Below, piece after piece: positions 50,306-59,889 of a DNA stretch of 64,000 bases. This stretch comes from Gammaproteobacteria bacterium (GTDB taxonomy: Bacteria > Pseudomonadota > Gammaproteobacteria > GCA-002705445 > GCA-002716945). The position numbers were made by a program, and so were the translations under genes. Numbering within the stretch: position 1 is the first letter of the stretch; each line of letters begins with the position of its first letter. Location: positions 1 to 64,000 of the forward strand of contig JADHNN010000004.1 in assembly GCA_016779485.1 (NCBI GenBank), in the 5' to 3' direction. Below the pieces are notes generated by a model. That model did no database searches. It was not told the origin of the DNA and saw only the letters and a list, made by a program, of their open reading frames with translations.

Positions 50306-51630
50306 TGTTTTATTCCGTATGCTTTTTTAATTAATGTAATTGGATGTTGTGGAGCTTTTAAATTACCTAGAGAATTTTCAATGTGGTGAGCTGCTAAAGA
50401 GCAGTCACTTGTAAAACTATCAAACGAGGAAGCTTTGAATTCTCTAGTAATTGGCCTGGCAATTTTAATGGCTATTTCATGTGTTTCGGCTTTTACCCCA
50501 TAAGTTCCATCATGCCCAGAACATTTTTCAATTGCGTTTATTTTTGTTCCAGGAACAAGTTCAAGGACTTTCTTTGTTAACATTCCCATATTTTGCACTC
50601 TCTGATGACAGGCCACTTGATAAGACACATCACCAAGTTTATTTCTAAAATCTTTTTTTAGTTTTCCTTGATCATTTATGAAATTGAGAAATTCAAATGG
50701 GTCTCTAAAAGCTTGTGAAACAACTGCCAGATCTTTATTGTCAGGGAACAGTAACGGTAATTCCTGTTTGTACATCAAGACACACGATGGAATAGGTGCA
50801 ATTATGACATAGCCTTGGTCAACATATTTTTTAAATCCAGGTAGGTTCTTCATCATCATCTTTTCAACTAGCTTGATATCTCCAAGCTCAAGCTTTGGCA
50901 TACCACAGCAGTTATCATCAGAAATTATATCAACTGTAATATTGTTATGTTTTAGTATGTCATAAAAATCTTCTATAACACCTGGCTCATTATAGTTATG
51001 ATAACATGTTGTAAAAATAGCAACCTTGAGATTAGGATCTCCATTGTATCTTTGTAGACCAAGCTTCTTTGCTGTTTTAGACACAAAATTCGGTAATTTA
51101 GCGTTGATATGGATACCAAAAAATTTACTAAGAAATTTTCTAAATATTTTTATATTATTAAAAAAATTTACTATTGGTGCAACTAGCGCTCTAGAGAAAA
51201 TTTTACCTAAATTATCTGTTGATGTAAGCACTTTATCTCTAAATGAATTTTTATTGTTTGCATTCTTTATTGCCTTACCTCTTAACATAAGATGTGGAAA
51301 GTCAATTTCCCATTCGTGTGGAGGTACATAAGGGCATTTGGTCATAAAACATAAATCGCACAGATAACAGTGATCGATCACAGAGCTAAATTCATCATAT
51401 TTAACACCATCAACTTCAAATGTTTTTGATTCATCAATGAGATCGAATAAGGTTGGGAACGAATTACACAAGCTTACACACCTTCTACAGCCATGACACG
51501 CATCTGCTACTCTTCTTAATTCTTCTTCAAACTTTTCCTCATTAAGAAAATCAGGATTATTCCAATCAATGATATGGCGAGTAGGTTTTTCTAATCCACC
51601 CTCACCTTTAGGCATCTGTCCTGTGCTCAT
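50302..51630 (-). CDS. (Fe-S)-binding oxidoreductase, GlpC/HdrD-like with CCG domains
   Basis: Two 4Fe-4S clusters 'CHGCRRCVSLCNSFP' and 'CYLCDLCFMTKCPY', CCG-type segments 'DDNCCGMPKLELGD' and 'EKCSGHDGTYG'. Confidence 0.88.
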   Translation of the reverse strand: MSTGQMPKGEGGLEKPTRHIIDWNNPDFLNEEKFEEELRRVADACHGCRRCVSLCNSFPTLFDLIDESKTFEVDGVKYDEFSSVIDHCYLCDLCFMTKCPYVPPHEWEIDFPHLMLRGKAIKNANNKNSFRDKVLTSTDNLGKIFSRALVAPIVNFFNNIKIFRKFLSKFFGIHINAKLPNFVSKTAKKLGLQRYNGDPNLKVAIFTTCYHNYNEPGVIEDFYDILKHNNITVDIISDDNCCGMPKLELGDIKLVEKMMMKNLPGFKKYVDQGYVIIAPIPSCVLMYKQELPLLFPDNKDLAVVSQAFRDPFEFLNFINDQGKLKKDFRNKLGDVSYQVACHQRVQNMGMLTKKVLELVPGTKINAIEKCSGHDGTYGVKAETHEIAIKIARPITREFKASSFDSFTSDCSLAAHHIENSLGNLKAPQHPITLIKKAYGIKQ

Positions 51631-51698
51631 ATTCTTTCTCTTTTTTTGTAAAATAATTCGTGGACGTTTTTTATAAAAACGCCCACAACTTGTCTAAA

Positions 51699-52118
51699 TT
51701 AAGATATTGACTCTAATGCTTTTGTAAAACGGTTTGCATGAGATCTTTCAGCTTTAGCTAAAGTCTCAAACCAATCTGCAATTTCGTCATGACCTTCATC
51801 TCTTGCAGTTTTTGCCATCCCAGGATACATATCTGTGTATTCATGAGTTTCCCCTGCAATAGCTGCTTTGAGATTAAGAACACTGTCACCGATAGGTTCG
51901 CCAGTAGCTGGATCGCCGCATTCTTTTTCTAGGTACTCTAAATGACCGTGAGCATGCCCAGTCTCACCCTCTGCTGTTGAACGAAATACTGTAGCAATAT
52001 CATTTTGACCTTCTACATCTGCTTTTGCTGCAAAATAAAGATATCTTCTATTTGCTTGAGACTCCCCTGCAAACGCATCTTTGAGATTTTGTTCTGTTTT
52101 TGAACCTTTTAAACTCAT
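51699..52118 (-). CDS. rubrerythrin (diiron ferritin-like, short form)
   Basis: 'MSLKGSKTEQNLKDAFAGESQANRRYLYFAAKADVEG', 'EGETGHAHGHLEYL', 'AIAGETHEYTDMYPGMAKTARDEGHDEIADWFETLAKAERSHANRF'. Confidence 0.93.
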   Translation of the reverse strand: MSLKGSKTEQNLKDAFAGESQANRRYLYFAAKADVEGQNDIATVFRSTAEGETGHAHGHLEYLEKECGDPATGEPIGDSVLNLKAAIAGETHEYTDMYPGMAKTARDEGHDEIADWFETLAKAERSHANRFTKALESIS

Positions 52119-52137
52119 TACATTCTCCTAAGTGATT

Positions 52138-52176
52138 ATTTAGAATGATTCTAAATTTATAAAGCATATATGTCAA
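52138..52176 (-). promoter_or_regulatory. rubrerythrin promoter with Irr-box-like palindrome on the -10
   Basis: ATTTAGAATGATTCTAAAT at 52138-52156 (perfect apart from the centre). Minus-strand TTGACA (52171-52176), 17-bp spacer, TAGAAT (52148-52153). Confidence 0.75.
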
Positions 52177-52223
52177 TATTTTTCTGTTAGAATAGTCATG
52201 ATGATAATGATTCTTGTTATCTT

Positions 52224-53246
52224 TTGAGAGAGACTTTGGACGATATATTTTTTCAACTGTATAAAAAAATTGCTTTTCTGGGTGACCCTGAAAAGGTGCA
52301 TGATATTTCACTACCCATTCTAGAATTTATCTATAAAAGTTATTTAGGAAAGGTACTGCACAAAAAAATCATTAGTAAAAAAACTAAACAACTGAATATT
52401 GATTTTGATAATCCATTAGGTTTGGCTGCAGGCTTTGATAAAAATGCTGACTACTTAAATTTTATATCAAATGTAGGTTTTGGTTATGTAGAAGTAGGAA
52501 CCCTAACGCCAAAACCTCAAGCAGGAAACCCTAAACCAAGAATCTTTAGACTCATAAAAGATGAGGCGATAATTAATCACTTAGGTTTTAACAATAAAGG
52601 AATTGACTACGCAATAAATAAAATTAAAAAGTTTAATCGCAACATACCGATAGGTATTAATATAGGTAAAAACGCATATACGCAAATAAAAGATGCATTT
52701 AGAGATTATGAATATTGTTTAAGAAAGTCATATGCTATCGCAGATTATATTACCTTGAATATTTCTTCACCAAATACAAAAGGCCTAAGACAGCTTCAAT
52801 CTGGACAAAATATAAATGAATTTATTCGCTCTATAAAGGGATTGCATGATAACTTAAAAAAAGTTTATAAGAAACATACGCCGTTAGTTATAAAAATTGC
52901 ACCTGATATTTCCATTGAAGATATTGGTGGAATCATAGATTTAATAAATTCGTATGATGTGGACGGCATAATCTGTACCAACACCACCATAGATAAGTCA
53001 TCAATAGATGAATCCTATAAAAATTTACAAGGAGGTTTAAGTGGTAGACCTTTATACAAACAATCAAATAATATACTCAAAGAAGTGTGTCGTCAGATGT
53101 CCAAAGATAAAACTGTCATAGGTGTAGGTGGAGTGGATTCTCCGCAAGCTGCAAAAGAAAAAATAAATCTTGGAGCTAATCTAATTCAAATATACACAGG
53201 ATTAGTTTTTAAAGGGCCAGGATTAATTGAGAGTATCCTGCGTTAA
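52224..53246 (+). CDS. pyrD: dihydroorotate dehydrogenase (quinone), class 2, apparent TTG start
   Basis: 'NPLGLAAGFDKNADYL', 'GFGYVEVGTLTPKPQAGNPKPRIFRL', 'NISSPNTKGLRQLQ', 'GGLSGRPLY'. No upstream in-frame ATG; TTG at 52224 or 52236. Confidence 0.93.
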   Translation: MRETLDDIFFQLYKKIAFLGDPEKVHDISLPILEFIYKSYLGKVLHKKIISKKTKQLNIDFDNPLGLAAGFDKNADYLNFISNVGFGYVEVGTLTPKPQAGNPKPRIFRLIKDEAIINHLGFNNKGIDYAINKIKKFNRNIPIGINIGKNAYTQIKDAFRDYEYCLRKSYAIADYITLNISSPNTKGLRQLQSGQNINEFIRSIKGLHDNLKKVYKKHTPLVIKIAPDISIEDIGGIIDLINSYDVDGIICTNTTIDKSSIDESYKNLQGGLSGRPLYKQSNNILKEVCRQMSKDKTVIGVGGVDSPQAAKEKINLGANLIQIYTGLVFKGPGLIESILR

Positions 53247-53247
53247 T

Positions 53248-53538
53248 TTATTCTGGGGTCCATTTACCGTAAGCATCTTCATTAGGTTTTACTGAAGATG
53301 TTTCCCCCTGTTTGAGAGTATCGGTTTGTTGATCATAAACATACTGTGTGAACTCAATTAGTTGTTTTAGAATATCATCTCTATCTTTTTTAGGAATTTC
53401 TGCTGTTGCTACAATTGAACCAACGACAGCCGATAGGTATTGTGATGCTAGAATAGGATCTTCATTTTTAGGTTCATATTCAACAAGGACTTTCTGCAAT
53501 CCTTTTAATAATTCAGGTTTTAATACAATTTCTGTCAT
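53248..53538 (-). CDS. hypothetical protein (96 aa)
   Basis: Acidic, lysine-rich ORF tightly packed against the pyrD 3' end; no recognised domain. Confidence 0.55.
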   Translation of the reverse strand: MTEIVLKPELLKGLQKVLVEYEPKNEDPILASQYLSAVVGSIVATAEIPKKDRDDILKQLIEFTQYVYDQQTDTLKQGETSSVKPNEDAYGKWTPE

Positions 53539-53572
53539 TATGCTTGTTCAAATTATATTATAATGACGTTGT

Positions 53573-54268
53573 ATGCAAGATAATTCTAATTTATCAGTAA
53601 AAACTTTTGATGTAGGGCCTATGCAAAATATTGTTTACCTTATTTGGAACAATAAAACAAAAGAAGGCGCAATAGTTGATCCTGCGTGGGACCTTGATGC
53701 GGTATTAACTTTTATTAAAAATAATCATATTAAATTAACAAGTATTCTGCTGACTCATAGTCATCATGATCATGTCAATTCTATTGATAAATTATTAGAG
53801 ATATATGATGTACCTATTTTTATCAATAAATTAGAAGCAGAATTTTGGAATAAAACTTATGACAATTTAATTAGTTTAGATTCACAAGCTGAAATATTTC
53901 TGGGGGAAAAACATCTTCAGTCCATTCATACACCTGGTCATACACCAGGCTCCTGTTGCTATACATTTGATGATAAACTTATCGCTGGTGACACTCTTTT
54001 TGTTTTTGGATGCGGAAGATGTGATTTACATGGCGGAAATCCTGAACAAATGTTCAACTCTCTGAAGATTCTTAAAAGTAATTTTCACAAAGATACCATC
54101 ATCATGCCTGGTCATAACTACTCTGTTACAAGGCAGTCTACTCTAGAAAAAGAAATTAGTGGTAATCCTTTTTTTAGTTTCGATAATTTAAAAGATTTTG
54201 TGAGATATCGCATGGTCGATCATGATAGATCTAGAGACGAACCATACGGACCAATTAATTTGTTTTAG
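53573..54268 (+). CDS. metallo-beta-lactamase fold hydrolase, GloB-like
   Basis: 'LLTHSHHDHVNSIDKLL', 'HTPGHTPGSCCYTFDDKLIAGDTLFVFGCGRCDL', 'IMPGHNYS'. Confidence 0.85.
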   Translation: MQDNSNLSVKTFDVGPMQNIVYLIWNNKTKEGAIVDPAWDLDAVLTFIKNNHIKLTSILLTHSHHDHVNSIDKLLEIYDVPIFINKLEAEFWNKTYDNLISLDSQAEIFLGEKHLQSIHTPGHTPGSCCYTFDDKLIAGDTLFVFGCGRCDLHGGNPEQMFNSLKILKSNFHKDTIIMPGHNYSVTRQSTLEKEISGNPFFSFDNLKDFVRYRMVDHDRSRDEPYGPINLF

Positions 54269-54749
54269 ATTTAAGCGCTGCTTTTAATTTCAATATTAAT
54301 TTCCTAAGTAATCTCTGGTCTATGCTATTACTAGCAATAATCTCTTTTTCTCTTGTGCCTTGCATTTGCGATTCATTAAAATCATAAGATGCGCTTGCCT
54401 TAAGTGATCCTTTTAGTATTTCTGTTTCTGATAATATAAGTTCATAGTCTAGTTTTTTGCTAATTTCATATTCGTCTACTCGTCCTGATGAATTAACCGA
54501 AAGTTGTCTAGTTTCACTCTTAAGGTTACTTATCTTAACTACGGGATACGTCGAGTCAATGAAACTATTGTCATTTTTATATGAGAGAATTTTTTGCTCA
54601 AGTAACATGGCTATTTTATTTGAATCACTAGCAATAACTTTTATATTTTTTAGCTCATCTATATCTAATGATCCTCTGAGCTGATAGCCACATGAACTAA
54701 AAGAAGTGATTAAAAAAGAAATCAAGAATATAGATTTAATTGTTTTCAT
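54255..54749 (-). CDS. lptE: LPS-assembly lipoprotein LptE
   Basis: Lipobox 'FSSCGYQLRGSLDIDELKNIKVIA'; directly downstream of leuS as in E. coli. Confidence 0.85.
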   Translation of the reverse strand: MKTIKSIFLISFLITSFSSCGYQLRGSLDIDELKNIKVIASDSNKIAMLLEQKILSYKNDNSFIDSTYPVVKISNLKSETRQLSVNSSGRVDEYEISKKLDYELILSETEILKGSLKASASYDFNESQMQGTREKEIIASNSIDQRLLRKLILKLKAALKSKTN

Positions 54750-57166
54750 TTAATTACAAAATTGATAAGTTTATTTGGAACATATATTAATTTGACAATT
54801 TCTTTGTCATTTATGTATTCTTGAACCTTACTGTCATCTTTAGCAAGCTTTATAACATCCTCTTTTCTAAGTTTAGTATTAATATCAACTCTACTTCTCA
54901 GTTTACCATTAATTTGAATAATTATCTGAACTTCCTGGTTCTCGTCAACTGTATCAAAGATTTCTGGCCATACAGGATTTAATGCTTGATCTTCATTAAA
55001 TTCTGATAAAACTGCATAGCATATATGGGGTGTAATTGGATATAATAATTTAGCTATAGTTTCAATGCTCTTTGTTGCGGTATGACTGCTCATAGTTTTT
55101 GCTTCAAAATTTTTTGATATGAAGTTGAGCAGTTCCATTATAGCTGCAATAGCGGTATTATAAGATTTTCTCTCAAAAATATCCGTTGTGACTTTATTTA
55201 TTATATTGTTAGTTTTGATTAATATATTATTATCATTTGAAGTATCCTCATTTTTATGAGAAGTTTTAATTAGATAAGATAATTTCCAAAATCTCTTCAG
55301 AAACTTATAGCCGCCTTCAATAGCTGAGTCTGACCACTCTAGATTCTGTTCTGGTGGGGCTGCGAATAAGATAAAGAATCTGATTGTATCTGCGCCATAT
55401 TTATTAATAATCATATCTGGATCAACCGTATTGCCTTTGGATTTTGACATTTTAGCGCCATCTTTGAGAACCATACCCTGAGAAAGTAATGCATTGAATG
55501 GTTCGTCATTATCTACTAACCCTTCATCTTTAAGTAATTTGAAAAAAAACCTAGCATATAAAAGATGGAGAATAGCATGCTCTATGCCGCCAACATATTG
55601 ATCAACCGGCAGCCATGGTTTTAATTTTTTATCAAATATTTCATCTTTGTTATTAGGATCTAAAAATCTTAGATAATACCAAGAAGACTCGAAAAACGTA
55701 TCGAAGGTATCGGTCTCTCTAGTAGCTCTTTTTCCTGTGCGAGGACAAATAATATTTTTCCATTTTTCGTTTTTATCAAGAGGATTACCTTCACCACTAA
55801 GATCCACGTCTTTAGGGAGCTTGATAGGCAAATCTTCTTCGGGTACAGGATGTACTGTGCCATCATCTAGATAATATACCGGAATAGGACATCCCCAATA
55901 CCTTTGTCTTGATATTCCCCAGTCGCGTAATCGAAAAGATGTAACTTCTTCCCCTAATTTATTTTTAACAAAATATTCTGATATTTTGTTCAAGGCTTCT
56001 TGAGAGTTGACCCCATTAAACATATCAGAATTAATTAATGTACCTTGATCTAGAAAAGGTAAATCAGATTTTTTATTTTCACTTTCTATAACTCTAGTAA
56101 TCTCTAGATTAAACTGATTTGCAAATTCATAATCTCGCGTATCGTGGGCCGGCACGCCCATAACTACACCTGTGCCATATCCATCCACTATATAATTTGC
56201 TATCCATATAGGTATTTTCTTTTTTGTAATAGGATGATAGCAATATTGATCTGTAAAAATGCCATCTTTATCTATTTTTGCCATTGCTTCTTCTGATACT
56301 TTTGATGACTGATATTTTTTAATAAATTCTTTTATATACTTATTGCTCTCAGAGAGACTTTTTGCTGTCGGATGATTAATACTAATAGCTATAAATGAAA
56401 CTCCAAAAATAGTATCGGGCCTTGTTGTAAATGCAGTGTATAGATAGTCGTTATTACAAGATTTAAAATTTATATTCAATCCTTTTGATTTACCTATCCA
56501 ATTCTTTTGCATTAATTTAACTGATTCGGGCCAACCAGAGAGTTTATCAAGGTCATTTAATAATACATCTGCATACTCTGTTATTTTCAAAAACCATTGG
56601 GGTATTTCTTTTCTTTCTACCTTTGCTCCTGATCTCCATCCTTTTCCATCAATGACTTGCTCATTTGCCAGTACTGTTTGATCAACAGGATCCCAATTAA
56701 CCTCTGATAACTTCCTGTAAACAAGCCCTTTCTTTAAAAGTTTAATAAAGAACCATTGTTCCCAGTGGAAATATTCTGGATCAGCTGTAGATAGCTCGTT
56801 TTGCCAATCATACAAGATACCGATATTTTGAAGCTGTTCTCTCATATGATTAATATTTTTTTTAGTCCATTCTTCTGGATGAACATTATTTTTAATGGCA
56901 GCATTCTCTGCAGGTAAGCCAAAAGCATCCCATCCCATCGGTTGAAATACATTTTTTCCTAACATTTTATTGGATCTTGATATTACATCTCCAATTGTAT
57001 AATTTCTTACATGGCCAATATGGAGTTTGCCACTCGGATAAGGGAACATACTAAGCACATAATATTTATTCTTAGAATTTAGAAGTTTATTCTTTTCAGG
57101 TTCTGTTTTTCTCCATATCGATTGAACAGCTTTTTCTATACTAGATGGGTGATAATCTTTGTTCAT
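54746..57166 (-). CDS. leuS: leucyl-tRNA synthetase
   Basis: 'SMFPYPSGKLHIGHVRNYTIGD', 'QPMGWDAFGLPAENAAI', 'KMSKSKGNTVDPD'. Confidence 0.97.
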   Translation of the reverse strand: MNKDYHPSSIEKAVQSIWRKTEPEKNKLLNSKNKYYVLSMFPYPSGKLHIGHVRNYTIGDVISRSNKMLGKNVFQPMGWDAFGLPAENAAIKNNVHPEEWTKKNINHMREQLQNIGILYDWQNELSTADPEYFHWEQWFFIKLLKKGLVYRKLSEVNWDPVDQTVLANEQVIDGKGWRSGAKVERKEIPQWFLKITEYADVLLNDLDKLSGWPESVKLMQKNWIGKSKGLNINFKSCNNDYLYTAFTTRPDTIFGVSFIAISINHPTAKSLSESNKYIKEFIKKYQSSKVSEEAMAKIDKDGIFTDQYCYHPITKKKIPIWIANYIVDGYGTGVVMGVPAHDTRDYEFANQFNLEITRVIESENKKSDLPFLDQGTLINSDMFNGVNSQEALNKISEYFVKNKLGEEVTSFRLRDWGISRQRYWGCPIPVYYLDDGTVHPVPEEDLPIKLPKDVDLSGEGNPLDKNEKWKNIICPRTGKRATRETDTFDTFFESSWYYLRFLDPNNKDEIFDKKLKPWLPVDQYVGGIEHAILHLLYARFFFKLLKDEGLVDNDEPFNALLSQGMVLKDGAKMSKSKGNTVDPDMIINKYGADTIRFFILFAAPPEQNLEWSDSAIEGGYKFLKRFWKLSYLIKTSHKNEDTSNDNNILIKTNNIINKVTTDIFERKSYNTAIAAIMELLNFISKNFEAKTMSSHTATKSIETIAKLLYPITPHICYAVLSEFNEDQALNPVWPEIFDTVDENQEVQIIIQINGKLRSRVDINTKLRKEDVIKLAKDDSKVQEYINDKEIVKLIYVPNKLINFVIK

Positions 57167-58611
57167 AGTCTCTTCGATGTTTTATATAACTTAAAAAGTA
57201 ATGACAAAAATAGTAACATCAAAATGCCTAGATCCCCAAATTGAGAATATATTGACTTATTAAGCCCAATATAGGCAAATCCATTCATCTCTCCTTCACT
57301 ATTATTGGAAATTTGATCAACAATAACTCCATTATTATTAATTACAGCACTTATACCCGTGTTTGTTGCTCTCAAAATATATCTATTAAACTCTAAAGCT
57401 CTTATTTGTGTTATTTGAAGGTGCTGATAAGGAGCAAGACTCTCACCAAACCAACTATCATTACTAATATTAATGATGATCTCATTTCTCATAGTGGAGT
57501 CAATAATATTTGAGAATGTGCTTTCAAAACAAATAATTGGTATTATTTTTAACCTATTTACATAGATTTCATCTTGTTCATCAGAGCCATGTGTAATATT
57601 TGACAGAGGTATAGCAAGTGATTGAGATAACTTAATGAGGGTGTCGTACCATGGTGTATATTCGCCGAATGGTACTAGTTTACGTTTATTATATAATGCA
57701 ATACTGTCTGAGAAGACGACCATACTATTATGAATATTTTCCTTTGATTGAGTAAAGAAGCCAGCAATAATAATTTTTTTATCATTAGAATATTTAATGA
57801 TTTCTCTAAGTAACTCATTATTTTTCATGAGAACGTAAGGAGTTATTGTTTCGGGCAGAATTGTGATATCTGTAGAATCTTTCTTCCTAATATAATTTAT
57901 ATATTTCTGTGATATTTTTTTATACTCTTTAGGGTCATATGATTGATTAGGATATATATTAGGTTGATAAATTGAATAGCTAATTTTCTTTTCGTTGAAT
58001 TCTTCATGATATTTAATATTTGCAGGATATAATAAATAGGTTACAAGAAAGATAAATGATAAATAAATATATTTTTTATCCTGATTAATTAAGGTTTTAT
58101 AAAAAAAAGCACTAATTAATACACATAAGTAAGTAACGAAATAGTTACCAAATATTGGATATATATAATTAAATATAGATGCATTTTGAGAATGTCCAAT
58201 CAAGAGCCATGGAAAGCCTCCTAGAATAATTGATTTAATGTATTCAGCCAATAAAAAAACAAGAGCTATTACATTTAAATTATAAAAACCATTATTACTG
58301 ATAGATTTGTGGAAAAATCCTATTAATATATATGGTGTACTTACTATTAATAACAAAATTATTGTGACAATAAGGCTACTCAAAATATTCATAGACCCAT
58401 AAGAAATTAGACTAATGTTAATCCACGAAATACCAATAATATGTATAAAAAAGAAATATAGAAATGAATATATTACTTTCTTTCTTGTTGAAAGATTTTC
58501 TATAATCATTAGAAATATTATTAAGGATAAAAATATTAATATTTTGAAGTCTAACGGCGAGTATGCTGCCATATAAATAAGAGCTGAAATAAATAAGTAG
58601 AAATAATTCAA
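57163..58611 (-). CDS. lnt: apolipoprotein N-acyltransferase
   Basis: Multi-TM N-terminus plus nitrilase domain 'ILPETITPYVL', 'YNKRKLVPFGEYTPWYD', 'IPIICFESTFSNII', 'ISNDSWFGESLAPYQHLQITQIRALEFNRYILRATNTGISAVI'. Confidence 0.94.
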   Translation of the reverse strand: MNYFYLFISALIYMAAYSPLDFKILIFLSLIIFLMIIENLSTRKKVIYSFLYFFFIHIIGISWINISLISYGSMNILSSLIVTIILLLIVSTPYILIGFFHKSISNNGFYNLNVIALVFLLAEYIKSIILGGFPWLLIGHSQNASIFNYIYPIFGNYFVTYLCVLISAFFYKTLINQDKKYIYLSFIFLVTYLLYPANIKYHEEFNEKKISYSIYQPNIYPNQSYDPKEYKKISQKYINYIRKKDSTDITILPETITPYVLMKNNELLREIIKYSNDKKIIIAGFFTQSKENIHNSMVVFSDSIALYNKRKLVPFGEYTPWYDTLIKLSQSLAIPLSNITHGSDEQDEIYVNRLKIIPIICFESTFSNIIDSTMRNEIIINISNDSWFGESLAPYQHLQITQIRALEFNRYILRATNTGISAVINNNGVIVDQISNNSEGEMNGFAYIGLNKSIYSQFGDLGILMLLFLSLLFKLYKTSKRL

Positions 58612-59456
58612 GTGCTGTTATTATCTTTTTTAATTACTAATTGTACTCTATTAATTTTTTTAGAATCTGCTGAGATAACAGTAAAAACTAAATTATTAAT
58701 TTCAATAATTTCTTGTTTTTTAGGAACTCGCTCAAATTTGTTAATGAGAAAACCGCCTATAGTTTCTATGTCCTCATCTATAAGTGATGATCTAAATCTT
58801 TCATTAAAGTCATCTAAAGTAAGCAGAGCATCAATAATATATTTATTTGAAGCCTGCTGAATTATGAACTCTTTTGAGAACACATCATGTTCATCGTCTA
58901 TTTCGCCAATTATTTCTTCAATCAAGTCCTCAAGAGTAACTAGTCCAGACACATTACTGTGTTCATCAATAACTATAGCAATATGATTTCTACTTGCTTT
59001 AAAATCATTTAACAGTACATTCAACCTTTTACTTTCGGGTATAAAAGTTGCCTGCCTCATATAATCATGGAGGTCAAAGTCATCCATCATATTGATTTGG
59101 TTTTTTAGCAAATCTTTCGCATGAAGTATTCCTATAATCTCATCAAGCTTACCGTTGATTACAGGAAACCTAGAATGCCCAGATTCTATAACTTTTGTAA
59201 TTACTGTATTTAACTCATCATTTACATCAATGGCTATCATATGTGGCCTTGGAATCATTATCTCTCTCACTGGTATTTCTGATACGCTGAATACACCTAA
59301 TATCATCTGGTAAGAATCTTGTGTTATAAGATTATCCTTTGCAGCTGTCTCAAGTAATGATATAAGATCTTTTTTATCTTTTGGGTTATCTGCCAAAAGA
59401 TCCTTAATTCTATTAATCCATGAAATATCTTTAGATTCTTTCATAAGGGTTACCAT
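58608..59456 (-). CDS. corC: CBS-domain / CorC_HlyC family protein (CorC)
   Basis: 'VSEIPVREIMIPRPHMIAIDVND', 'IVIDEHSNVSGLVTLEDLIEEIIGEIDDEHD'. Start probably MKESKD at 59444. Confidence 0.9.
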   Translation of the reverse strand: MVTLMKESKDISWINRIKDLLADNPKDKKDLISLLETAAKDNLITQDSYQMILGVFSVSEIPVREIMIPRPHMIAIDVNDELNTVITKVIESGHSRFPVINGKLDEIIGILHAKDLLKNQINMMDDFDLHDYMRQATFIPESKRLNVLLNDFKASRNHIAIVIDEHSNVSGLVTLEDLIEEIIGEIDDEHDVFSKEFIIQQASNKYIIDALLTLDDFNERFRSSLIDEDIETIGGFLINKFERVPKKQEIIEINNLVFTVISADSKKINRVQLVIKKDNNST

Positions 59457-59889
59457 AGTTCATATCTTGTAATATTTTAACTTCTATACTTTCCATGCAT
59501 AAACGATCTTTTTTTATTTTATGATCATATCCTTGAAGATGAAGCATCGAATGTATAATCATATGTGCCCAACGTAAATTTGTAGATAATTCATATTTTT
59601 TAGATTCATAGTTAATGATTTCTGGACATAAGACTATATCACCAGATAATAATTCAGAATCATTGTTAGGAAAAGTAAGTACGTTTGTTGGATAATCATT
59701 ATTCAAGTACTTATTATTCAACGTTCTTATTCTTTTTTTCCCAGCGAAAATTATATTAATCTGAGAAGACAGTTCTGCTAAAAGACTTTTTAATATCCAT
59801 TTCTTCATATTAACTGTGGTAGGTATGTAATGATTTTTAATATAAGTTATATAGTTAATTTTTATTTTTTTTTCTTTTTTCATATTCAT
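59431..59889 (-). CDS. ybeY: endoribonuclease YbeY
   Basis: 'RTLNNKYLNNDYPTNVLTFPN', 'GDIVLCPEI', Zn motif 'HMIIHSMLHLQGYDH'. Confidence 0.93.
   Translation of the reverse strand: MNMKKEKKIKINYITYIKNHYIPTTVNMKKWILKSLLAELSSQINIIFAGKKRIRTLNNKYLNNDYPTNVLTFPNNDSELLSGDIVLCPEIINYESKKYELSTNLRWAHMIIHSMLHLQGYDHKIKKDRLCMESIEVKILQDMNYGNPYERI

Noticed and set aside
52195-52222. Fur box in the rubrerythrin/pyrD gap
   Set aside because: Only a loose match to GATAAT repeats; mentioned as weak context, not reported as a feature.
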